Of a stretch of DNA of 64,000 nt, positions 56,510 to 64,000 are shown piece by piece; positions within the stretch are counted from its first letter, which is position 1; every line of letters begins with the position of its first letter. Below the pieces are notes generated by a model. It was not told the DNA's origin. It saw only the letters and a list, made by a program, of their open reading frames with translations, and ran no database searches. Source of the stretch: Mucilaginibacter saanensis (lineage in GTDB: Bacteria > Bacteroidota > Bacteroidia > Sphingobacteriales > Sphingobacteriaceae); the NCBI RefSeq assembly GCF_014200575.1, contig NZ_JACHBZ010000003.1, positions 248,001-312,000 of the forward strand, written 5' to 3'. Both the position numbers and the translations under genes were made by a program.

Positions 56510-57766
56510 TTAGTTTAAATAGTTAACCAGCGACCGTACAATTTGGTCACCATAGTTATCCCAGGTGTAATCAGCAGCTTTTTGACGGGCCATCTCTCCC
56601 ATTTCTGCAATTTTTGACCGGTTGTCAAGAAACCATCCAATTTTTTCTGCGATAACCTCCGGCGAACGCGTGGGTACCAAAAAACCTGTTTTACCTTTTT
56701 CAATTAAATCGGCACCGCCGGTATTGGGTGTAATAATGATGGGTAATCCCTGGCTCATTGCTTCCTGCATTACCAGGGCACGTCCCTCTACTATTGATGG
56801 CAGACAAAAAACATCGCAAGAGCGCATCAGTTCCAATACCTTGTCATGTGAGCGGCCGGGCTCGTAAGTAAAATCGGGTAATTCATTTCTGTAAAACTCC
56901 ATCGGGGCCAATAACGATCCCATTACCACCAACTCAACATTTTTATTGTTGAGGATTCTTATAGCTTTAAATAAATCCCCCAGCCCTTTACGCTGCCCCA
57001 TTGAACCGGCAAATAATACGCGAAGCGGCCGGTTAGTTTGCTTACTTTGAATAGAACCTGCCGATATATTGCTGGAATCAAACTCAGGTGAGCCAAATGG
57101 CGACATGATAACTGTTTTACCTTTGGACCAAGTCGGCAACGAATCCATTACAAATGATCCCGGGCCAACAACTACGTCAGCGAGTTCCAGTTCTTGGGTT
57201 TTACGTTCCAGCTTAGCTGCCGAATCATGAATGCCTCCGCCGAGTGTAACTGCCCATTGCGGCAATCTGGCGGCTTCTTCGGTCATTAACTTTTGTACAG
57301 TTTCCCAGTAGGCTATGGGTAAATCATAAATACATTTAAGTCCCATTTTTTTTGCCTGTCTGAAAGTTTCAAGTGCTCCATCTTCATATGCATACACCGC
57401 ATCAACATTAATTTTTGATGTAATATTTACCAGTCTTCGTGCCCCTGCCTTATCCAGATCATGATAAACGGCATCAATACTTGCCCAGCCTTTTTCATGG
57501 TTAACGGCAGCATCAAAGCCAAGCCTTGGTAAAGCCATACGGGCCAATTCCAGAACCGGCCTGGTATTTATATTTGATAGTGACAGCGGGAAGGTTCTTC
57601 TAAGCCATTCACTGCGCAAACTACCGGGTAAAAACTTAAGCCAAAAGGCAGCAGGATCTGCAGCCAGGGTAGTATTAAACTCCAACAACATGCCGGCTTG
57701 CGCCAAGCTTGAAATAACGGCCCTTACATTCCGGTTGCCAGTTGGATGAGATAAAACTATTTTCAT
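56510..57766 (-). CDS. Glycosyltransferase family 4
   Basis: 418 residues from MKIVLSHPTGNRNVRAVISS at 57766; the frame starts seven codons earlier at 57787, but this ATG begins the fold. GT-B features: PLRVLFAGSMGQRKGLGDLF, VFCLPSIVEGRALVMQEAMS (EX7E region) and PIIITPNTGGADLIEKGKTG. It should add one sugar to the growing unit. Donor unknown. It overlaps nothing and is 4 nt before the Wzy-like gene. Confidence 0.89.
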   Translation of the reverse strand: MKIVLSHPTGNRNVRAVISSLAQAGMLLEFNTTLAADPAAFWLKFLPGSLRSEWLRRTFPLSLSNINTRPVLELARMALPRLGFDAAVNHEKGWASIDAVYHDLDKAGARRLVNITSKINVDAVYAYEDGALETFRQAKKMGLKCIYDLPIAYWETVQKLMTEEAARLPQWAVTLGGGIHDSAAKLERKTQELELADVVVGPGSFVMDSLPTWSKGKTVIMSPFGSPEFDSSNISAGSIQSKQTNRPLRVLFAGSMGQRKGLGDLFKAIRILNNKNVELVVMGSLLAPMEFYRNELPDFTYEPGRSHDKVLELMRSCDVFCLPSIVEGRALVMQEAMSQGLPIIITPNTGGADLIEKGKTGFLVPTRSPEVIAEKIGWFLDNRSKIAEMGEMARQKAADYTWDNYGDQIVRSLVNYLN

Positions 57767-57812
57767 GGAACTATCTTGAAAAAACAATGGTATAAACTGT
57801 AAATGGCGAATA

Positions 57813-58922
57813 TTAACTATTCATCCAGTGGTAGGTGTCGGCCGCAATGGCCTCCCAGCTTCTGGTTTGCCAAAACCATTGGTGCAACATTAACCTGCGC
57901 TTTTCGCCATCTGCACTTGATAACAGTGAAGTATCATCCATTAATTCCTGCGGCCTGAAAATGGCGGTACCGGGTGGCTCACCTAATGAAATGGGGGCGT
58001 CACAAATTACCGGAACAGCGTGAGCAGCCAATGCAGCAAAAGTTCCTGACTTACGCAGGCTATCAGCAGTTTGCCCAACTAAGGCAGCTTGTGCGCTCAA
58101 CATATATTTCGATACCTGTTCAGGTTTTAATGCCCCCGTCTGAACAAGTATATCGGCGCCCAAATTTTCAGTAATCAGGTTTTTTTCCTGTTGGGCATAT
58201 TGATTATCATCAGGCCCTATAGCATATATATTAACTAATAATCCTCTTGCCTTTAATTCCTTTAACAGCGGTATATATTGCTGCAATGTCCATAAACGGG
58301 TGTGTGCTAAGCCAAAAACAATCCACTCCCCTGCTTTTCTTGAGCTATTTAAGCCGCTGTCTTTATTGGCCGGTAATATGTTAGCTCCTACCAAACTCAA
58401 ATGAATCTTGTGGTCGCCTGTTACCGATTCTATCTTTTGTTTTTGCTCTTTAGTTACCACTGTAATGCCATCAGCCAGCTTACTGAGATATTTGACTGAT
58501 GATTTTGTAAAATGATCACGCAGCTGATGATGGAGCTTCAGGTTTTTACTTCCATCCCAGGTTTCATGAAAAAATACAAATAAGCGGTTACCCGGAGTTG
58601 CACTTTTAAACCTACTCAGGGCCAACAATAGTTGAACCGGTACTCCTTGCTTTGCATAACTTGTTGGCGTATAATTCAGTAAAACATCAGCGGGGATACT
58701 CTTTTTTATATTTTGTTGAATAGCACGTGGCCATTTAGCTATTGTTAACTGTAATGGGCTATCCGGAATAACGGAGGGAATCTTTTCGACCCCTATTTTT
58801 ACTGATTTATAAAATTTATTTAAAGCCAATGCTGTTTTATAGGCATAATCACTCACGCCACAAACACCGGGAGGGCAAGTTGGGGCAATTATGATCAATT
58901 GCCTGTTCTTATTATTATCCAT
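57813..58922 (-). CDS. Glycosyltransferase-like protein (GT-B fold)
   Basis: 369 residues. LIIIAPTCPPGVCGVSDYAY is like the N-terminus of GT4 enzymes that start with a glycine-rich loop, DVLLNYTPTSYAKQGVPVQL and WIVFGLAHTRLWTLQQYIPL follow, and the end KSGTFAALAAHAVPVICDAP resembles the donor-domain acceptor-proximal region. The classical EX7E motif is not clear, so the family is less sure. It is within the operon and presumably contributes a sugar. Confidence 0.75.
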   Translation of the reverse strand: MDNNKNRQLIIIAPTCPPGVCGVSDYAYKTALALNKFYKSVKIGVEKIPSVIPDSPLQLTIAKWPRAIQQNIKKSIPADVLLNYTPTSYAKQGVPVQLLLALSRFKSATPGNRLFVFFHETWDGSKNLKLHHQLRDHFTKSSVKYLSKLADGITVVTKEQKQKIESVTGDHKIHLSLVGANILPANKDSGLNSSRKAGEWIVFGLAHTRLWTLQQYIPLLKELKARGLLVNIYAIGPDDNQYAQQEKNLITENLGADILVQTGALKPEQVSKYMLSAQAALVGQTADSLRKSGTFAALAAHAVPVICDAPISLGEPPGTAIFRPQELMDDTSLLSSADGEKRRLMLHQWFWQTRSWEAIAADTYHWMNS

Positions 58923-58936
58923 TTAAAAATGATAAA

Positions 58937-60124
58937 TTATTGATCTCCCAGAAAACAGAACTTCTCGGGCTTTGACTTTTTTTCATCTTCAACCGACGGA
59001 AGATCCACATCAGTATGAGCAGCCTTTTTACTTTTCAGAAAGCGTTTTTCCCATAAAATGTAGGAAAAATGTGCTATGATACAAGTTAGCGTCATCACCA
59101 TAATAAGTTCTACGATATTCCTTCCGGGAAACGCTCCTATTTTATCTCTGAAGGCCATCATCCCAAAGATGATCATGGGGTGATAAACATATATTCCGTA
59201 AGAGATTTTGCCGAGGTATTGTAAAAACTTACTGCGTGTAAAGGCGAACAGGCGCATGTTTTTTTGTTCGATCAAAGCAGCTATTATAACCGCGCTGGTT
59301 AAATTTAACAAGGTATATCCCCAAACCCATTGGTAGGCGAGTGGTAAATTGCTCGGCCAACCTAACGAAGCCAGGGAGTAATCGGGTATTAAAGCTACCA
59401 GCAGAAGGCCCACCATTAAGGTAACTCCCAGGCATGAGTAAACTATTACAGGTCTGCTTAAAAACTCTCTTACTTTTTTATTGCAAAGCAATGCGCCAAA
59501 TACAAATGCATCAATATGTGAAAATGGCAAAACGTAGGGTGCCAAGGCCTGGGCTTTGGCGTTACCGTTATAACCAACCAAGCCTTTTATATGATTGCAG
59601 ATAAGATAACCTAACACCCGGACAACCATTCCTGAGGGTATGAGCCACAGAAATATTTTCCATTTGTATTTCCTGGGTATTTTCCAAAGCAGGAAAGGCC
59701 AAATGAGGTAAAACTGCCACTCCAGGGCCAGACTCCATAAATGACCATAGGTCATGTGGAAAGTATAACTGTTAAATAGCCACCTGAAATTAATTGTATA
59801 AGTAACCAGCCATATCCATTCGGTTTTTAAGGTTTCGGGCTTGTTAAAAAAGAAATAGATTAATAGTAATAAACTTACATAACCAAAGTAGAGCGGAAAT
59901 AAACGCATAACCCTGCGTTTATAAAAGTTTGTAAAAAAAGGTTTCGGATTTTTATTTTCATATTCCTCTTTACCTCGCAAAATAATATCAGAAATAAAAA
60001 AACCCGAGATCACGAAAAAGAACTGAACACCAACCCACCCCCACGGAAAAATAAGATAATGAAATGTAATTATTAAAAGTGCCGCTACGGCACGCATGGA
60101 ATCAAGTTGGTTATTATGTTTCAT
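58937..60124 (-). CDS. Acyltransferase family 3 membrane protein (OafA/YrhL-like)
   Basis: 395 residues with about ten membrane helices. The start NNQLDSMRAVAALLIITFHY contains the catalytic His of the Acyl_transf_3 family, GVQFFFVISGFFISDIIL is diagnostic, and YKRRVMRLFPLYFGYV carries the second motif. It probably moves an acetyl or other acyl group onto a periplasmic glycan. A hydrophilic tail (KKAAHTDVDLPSVEDEKKSK) ends the protein. It sits between the epimerase and a transferase gene. Confidence 0.92.
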   Translation of the reverse strand: MKHNNQLDSMRAVAALLIITFHYLIFPWGWVGVQFFFVISGFFISDIILRGKEEYENKNPKPFFTNFYKRRVMRLFPLYFGYVSLLLLIYFFFNKPETLKTEWIWLVTYTINFRWLFNSYTFHMTYGHLWSLALEWQFYLIWPFLLWKIPRKYKWKIFLWLIPSGMVVRVLGYLICNHIKGLVGYNGNAKAQALAPYVLPFSHIDAFVFGALLCNKKVREFLSRPVIVYSCLGVTLMVGLLLVALIPDYSLASLGWPSNLPLAYQWVWGYTLLNLTSAVIIAALIEQKNMRLFAFTRSKFLQYLGKISYGIYVYHPMIIFGMMAFRDKIGAFPGRNIVELIMVMTLTCIIAHFSYILWEKRFLKSKKAAHTDVDLPSVEDEKKSKPEKFCFLGDQ

Positions 60125-60202
60125 TTATTAGGGCGCTTTAATTAATGCAGGGGGACATTTTTTTGAGCAGAAATACAACCAATGTATTGATTGTTATAAA
60201 TA

Positions 60203-61137
60203 TCAGGCGTGTACTTTTGCCCAATGGGCTACTTCCATTAAGCCATCGTCTAAGTTGTAATCACTTTTAAAACCAAGTTGTAATACTTTATCAATATCGG
60301 CCCGCCAATTAGTTGGGTCGCCTTTGGGTACTACTCCGTTAAAATTTATATTAACTTTTATATTAAGATGCTTAATGATACATTGAGCAACTTCGGCCAC
60401 AGTACTTTCAACACCCGATGCAAGGTTGTAAGTTGTAAACGGTGCTTTAACCGGCTGGGACAATACCAGCAACACGGCTTTACAAACGTCCTTAACGTAT
60501 ATAAAATCGCGGGTTTCCAAACCAGTTCCAAATAGCATGATAGACTCCTGCCCTAATGCTGCTGCCTGTCTTGCACGCTGGCTTACATCGTAAACCAACT
60601 GCTTACGCAGACCTACTCCATATACCGAGAAAATGCGGAATACAGTAACACATAATCCCAGAGCCCGGGAATAATTTTCCAGGAGCGTTTCGGCCGTTGA
60701 TTTATGAATACCATAAGGTGATATAGGTAATACCGGGGTATTTTCAGTTATCGGCAATGTTTGAGGATTACCATAAACAGCTGCACTTGAAAAGAAAAAC
60801 ACATGTGCCTGCGGGTGATTTTTCACTATATAAAGCGAAAGGCGCGCTGTCCGGGTAGCAAACTTGAAAAATCGCCATAGGGATCAGCTACAGACGATGC
60901 AACCGAGGCACCACCCGCCAAGTGGCAAACCCCCATTATATTGTTCCCCTTAAGCAGATTATCCAAATCTACCGACTCCAATGACGATGTAGCAAAACCC
61001 GCCCAAAAATGCGGATGCAACGGAGCTCTAAGATCAATGCCCATCAGTTTATACCCTTCAAGAGCAGCTTGTTCGGCCAGCCAGGTACCCAGAAAGCCTG
61101 ATGCCCCGGTTATTAGTAAGGTTTTATCTTGACTCAT
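60203..61137 (-). pseudogene. NAD-dependent epimerase/dehydratase, frameshifted
   Basis: The N-terminal half, from MSQDKTLLITGASGFLGTWL (ATG at 61135-61137), holds the GxxGxxG motif and reads as far as DFSSLLPG; then the frame runs to an early stop after a nonsense tail. The second half starts with KNHPQAHVFFFSSAAVYGNP, with YGIHKSTAE as the Tyr-x3-Lys pair, and continues to the end. One missing base near 60855, restored by an extra G in CCCGG, gives a 311-residue protein reading LLPGTARLSLYIVKNHPQ. It would be an NDP-sugar epimerase or dehydratase. It overlaps the upstream transferase by 14 nt. Real mutation or sequence error. Confidence 0.85.
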
Positions 61138-62251
61138 AAAAAAACTGTTTAGGATCATCAAAGCATTCTTTCCAGCGGGAAGCCATTACTTCATGAGAAA
61201 ATTTCTGTTCATAAAAAAGTCTTAACCTTGACGGATCAAAATCATTTGACCGAATACGGGCAATCAAAACAGATAAGCCAATAGTAATGTCGTCTTGAGT
61301 GGGCTGCACCAAAATAGTGTCGGGATTATCAATACAGCAGTCACGAATTGCACCAATATTTGTTGCCATAAAAGGCAATCCGTAAGCCATTGACTCTAAT
61401 AAGATAAGCGGCAAACCTTCCATTTCTGTAGAGGTGAGTACCAATCCGTCATAGGATGCCATCAATTCGGCCCCAGCCTTTTTTGCAGGATAACCACCTA
61501 AAAAGTTAACTTTTGCCTCAAGATCAAGCTCGTTTACCACCTTTCTTAGGTTTGCCTCTTCTTCTCCTTTGCCCCATAAATCAAGAACAAGGCTATTGGA
61601 ATCAGGCAATGAGCTAAGCGCTTTGAACAATAAGGGTAAACCTTTATTACCAGCCAGCCGGCCAAAATAAGCGAGTTTAATTTGTTTCTGCTGCAGTTGC
61701 TTTTTTACGCGCAACACTCCTTTTACCGGTGGCTCGGGGAAGCATGGCAGCCAATTAACTCCTGATATATTGCTAAGCGTCGACTGCCAATAATTTAACA
61801 TAGACGGAGCCTGTAGCGCAATGCCATTAAAGTTATTACGGCTAACACACCATATTTCGTCATCAACCAACCTATTGGCAATAAAATCCTGGGCAATTTT
61901 AAAACAATCATTAGCTAAAAACCGGGTGATAAAGTTTGATGAATTTGATAAACCTACGCTGACAAAAATATCGGGCCTGAAAAACTTGGCGCGAATACCA
62001 GCCTTAAGCAGTGAGTTGTATTTTTTTGCTTTTGGTAGCGCACCTGTAACTTTATGTTCGACAGAACCTACCAAAACATCTGTACCAAAAGGTGGTTTAT
62101 TATCGTCGGTTATATTGATAATTTTCACGTCGTACCCCGCCTTGTTAACAAAATCAAATAGTTCACGGTAGGCTGTTTGGGCACCACCTAAACCGTCAAC
62201 ATGCCCCATGAGTAAAATCCTCTTTTTAGGTGTTGAATTATTAATGTTCAT
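61124..62251 (-). CDS. Glycosyltransferase family 4
   Basis: 375 residues, GT-B fold. KRILLMGHVDGLGGAQTAYR is the N-terminal glycine loop, LAYFGRLAGNKGLPLLFKAL and LVLTSTEMEGLPLILLESMA the donor domain with the EX7E pattern (EGLPLILLE). It should add a sugar to the lipid-linked unit. Its end overlaps the epimerase start by 14 nt, suggesting translational coupling. Donor unknown. Confidence 0.91.
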   Translation of the reverse strand: MNINNSTPKKRILLMGHVDGLGGAQTAYRELFDFVNKAGYDVKIINITDDNKPPFGTDVLVGSVEHKVTGALPKAKKYNSLLKAGIRAKFFRPDIFVSVGLSNSSNFITRFLANDCFKIAQDFIANRLVDDEIWCVSRNNFNGIALQAPSMLNYWQSTLSNISGVNWLPCFPEPPVKGVLRVKKQLQQKQIKLAYFGRLAGNKGLPLLFKALSSLPDSNSLVLDLWGKGEEEANLRKVVNELDLEAKVNFLGGYPAKKAGAELMASYDGLVLTSTEMEGLPLILLESMAYGLPFMATNIGAIRDCCIDNPDTILVQPTQDDITIGLSVLIARIRSNDFDPSRLRLFYEQKFSHEVMASRWKECFDDPKQFFYESR

Positions 62252-62326
62252 GTTGGTATATTTTTAGGGAGTTGAGCTATCGCAATTATTTACCGTTTTA
62301 AAGGGGTCTGACTTATTGCTTTATCT

Positions 62327-63469
62327 TCAATTAAGGCCGCAAACGGTGTAAGCCATGGCTACTTGTTTTATTCGGCTTTTGGGGATAAGCTTATTTTTTA
62401 CTTTATAAGCCTCCAGAACATCAGTTTGTGAGTTTGCCTGGTAAACACCAAGCGCTATCATTCCTGTTTTTTTATAGGTTTTATCCTGAGCGCTTATCAA
62501 AACGGGGATTCCTCTTTCCATCCAGGTAATTGCAGAGCCACTTTTGTCTATTCCGTCAACAGGACTGGTTACTACTCCCAAATCAACCAGTTCCATGCTC
62601 CTGTTTATCATCCCTGGCGATAGCGGACCTGTTTGCCAGTAAGCGGCATCAGCAATGTTTGTGAGGAGTTCACTTACATTTTGCCCTCTGCCGTGGCCAA
62701 TTGCTAAAACACCAAATTTTAATCCTGCTGATTTAGCAGTTGCCGCTGTTGTTTCTAATAGCTCTTTTAATCCAGGTCGGTTATAGGTTGTACCGAAAAA
62801 ACCCGCTATAAGCCAGTTTTGCGGTGCCGAACTTAATGCTGATAAATTGGCTTTTTCAACCAGATCAGCCCACTCTTCCTGATCACCCAATTCGGTAACT
62901 GGTATATTTCCGAATATTGGAACCACATCGGCATGAACACCTATCCTGCTCAAATACAGCGCATAAGGATTAATACTGGTAAATATACTTTCGGGACTTA
63001 AAACTGAAATCAGCAGTTTTAAAAATAACTGTTGAGCCTTACCCAATACTTTCTCTTTTAAACCGGCGTTTACCGCCATGCCACACCACAATTCATGCAG
63101 CATTATATGTAGCTTAACACCTTGGGCTATTTTTTTAAGCCGTAGTATATCAATGGGTAAACCGTATTTATTAAAGGCAAAACCAACGTACTGTAAGCTG
63201 ATAATATCCGGCTTAAACTCACTTACATATTTATTTAAATTAGCATAGCGCTTACCCGACGGCATGTTTGCCGGTAAACGAAAAACATTTATAACGGTGT
63301 CTTCGTAAGCCTGCTCGGCATATTCAATTGCTGACAGATAAGTGTCATTAAGCGCTACTATTACTACCTGATGACCATTGTTGATCAGCTCGCTGGCCAA
63401 TCGGCGAACGTAATCTCCTACACCATCGTGACCTATTTGAAGGGATCCACATATAAAGCAAAACTTCAT
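62327..63469 (-). CDS. Glycosyltransferase-like protein (GT4-type)
   Basis: 380 residues. MKFCFICGSLQIGHDGVGDY begins with a glycine-rich GT-B loop; FKPDIISLQYVGFAFNKYGL and LIAGFFGTTYNRPGLKELLE follow. The typical EX7E motif is not evident (ITWMERGIPVLISAQDKT takes its place), so the exact family is uncertain. By position it is one of the sugar transferases of the locus. Confidence 0.75.
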   Translation of the reverse strand: MKFCFICGSLQIGHDGVGDYVRRLASELINNGHQVVIVALNDTYLSAIEYAEQAYEDTVINVFRLPANMPSGKRYANLNKYVSEFKPDIISLQYVGFAFNKYGLPIDILRLKKIAQGVKLHIMLHELWCGMAVNAGLKEKVLGKAQQLFLKLLISVLSPESIFTSINPYALYLSRIGVHADVVPIFGNIPVTELGDQEEWADLVEKANLSALSSAPQNWLIAGFFGTTYNRPGLKELLETTAATAKSAGLKFGVLAIGHGRGQNVSELLTNIADAAYWQTGPLSPGMINRSMELVDLGVVTSPVDGIDKSGSAITWMERGIPVLISAQDKTYKKTGMIALGVYQANSQTDVLEAYKVKNKLIPKSRIKQVAMAYTVCGLN

Positions 63470-63510
63470 CGTCTTTTGATCATGTTACTTTAACGGACTG
63501 GGCTTGTTGA

Positions 63511-64000
63511 TTAAAGCGCGAAAACGCTTCTTTTTAACTTGGTATAAAAATGACGGGTTTTTAAAAGCCCGGGCCATTTAAGTAATAGCGCCATATAGGT
63601 GGCTAAACGCGTAATGAAATCCTTTTGTATGTTTCTAAACTCCCAGCTATGGATACGTTTCTCAGGCAATAGTTGATAATACAGAGCCGATGTTAATTCT
63701 TGTTTATGATCATTGAACAACGGATTCTCTAAAAGTCGTTCATAAAAGTTAATCAGTTCGTCGGCATGGCTATCCCGGATCACCACTGTTTTTGAGCTTA
63801 CGTGATACCTGAAATGAACAAGAACATTGTTGTCATATATAACTTCAGAATGCTGTAAAAAGTAACTTGTAAAAAATATCCTGTCGAAATAATAAGATGA
63901 GGACTCAGAAAACTGACCTATGGAAAGTATATTTTGCAAATCGCACCATACGCCAGGCTGATGAAACGTACTTTTAAGGGCTATAAAGCTTTTAATGGCT
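63511..64000 (-). CDS. C-terminal part of a probable GT2 glycosyltransferase (cut by window edge)
   Basis: The reading frame is open to the right edge; the visible 163 residues begin AIKSFIALKSTFHQPGVWCD. GQFSESSSYYFDRIFFTSYF and VIYDNNVLVHFRYHVSSKTV resemble the acceptor side and typical end of a family 2 glycosyltransferase. The catalytic Asp region is outside the window. It belongs to the same minus-strand run, 41 nt upstream of the next gene. Confidence 0.55.
   Translation of the reverse strand, partial: AIKSFIALKSTFHQPGVWCDLQNILSIGQFSESSSYYFDRIFFTSYFLQHSEVIYDNNVLVHFRYHVSSKTVVIRDSHADELINFYERLLENPLFNDHKQELTSALYYQLLPEKRIHSWEFRNIQKDFITRLATYMALLLKWPGLLKTRHFYTKLKRSVFAL

Noticed and set aside
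63937..63939. TTG at 63939 as the start of a complete 142-residue protein
   Set aside because: The frame continues upstream to the window edge with sensible sequence, so the gene is cut rather than starting here.

Overview
The window looks like chromosomal DNA of a Bacteroidota member, most likely Sphingobacteriaceae (Mucilaginibacter/Pedobacter-like). Evidence: two SusC/SusD polysaccharide-utilization loci (PULs) each with an ECF sigma / FecR anti-sigma pair, a type IX secretion (T9SS) CHU_C sorting domain with a PorP/SprF partner, Bacteroidota-type -7 boxes (TAnnTTTG), and AT-rich leaders with weak Shine-Dalgarno signals. The genus is inference. No rRNA, tRNA, CRISPR array, IS element or phage gene was seen.

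Region 1 (1-13738, all minus strand) is PUL1, read from right to left: ECF sigma, FecR, SusC with an STN signalling domain, SusD, a GH89 alpha-N-acetylglucosaminidase, a GH35 beta-galactosidase, a membrane HGSNAT-like acetyltransferase (DUF5009/COG4299) and a GH92 alpha-mannosidase cut by the left edge. The enzymes fit host- or fungus-type glycoprotein/glycosaminoglycan glycans. A strong hairpin lies between susD and the enzymes.

Region 2 (13.9-18.3 kb) is a small mixed island: an AraC regulator with an SDR reductase, two convergent hydrolase genes (esterase-like and SGNH) and a nucleoside phosphorylase, closed off by two good bidirectional terminators.

Region 3 (18.3-29.9 kb) is PUL2: GH35, GH29 alpha-L-fucosidase, SusD, a SusC broken by one frameshift, FecR, and a divergently transcribed ECF sigma. 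It probably handles fucosylated galactosides. It also has a susD-downstream hairpin and a structured leader before susC.

Region 4 (30.1-35.1 kb, plus) has a TonB-dependent receptor without SusD, a beta-helix lipoprotein and a secreted histidine phosphatase, ending in a perfect 24-bp terminator hairpin. Region 5 (35.5-41.9 kb, plus) has a 1770-residue multi-Ig-like T9SS surface protein followed by PorP/SprF.

Region 6 (41.9-64.0 kb, almost all minus) is a surface-polysaccharide locus: single-domain response regulator, gmd, a small plus-strand ORF, then a long run transcribed right to left with a partial glycosyltransferase, several GT4-type transferases, an NAD-dependent epimerase (frameshifted), an OafA-like acyltransferase, a Wzy-like polymerase, GmhA and the HldE kinase domain, a GT9 transferase, a WcaF-like acetyltransferase, a GMC oxidoreductase, a GT2, a methyltransferase, a WcaI-like transferase and the priming glycosylphosphotransferase. 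Together they would build a lipid-linked repeat unit, decorate it and polymerise it; no flippase or export genes are visible here, so they must lie outside.
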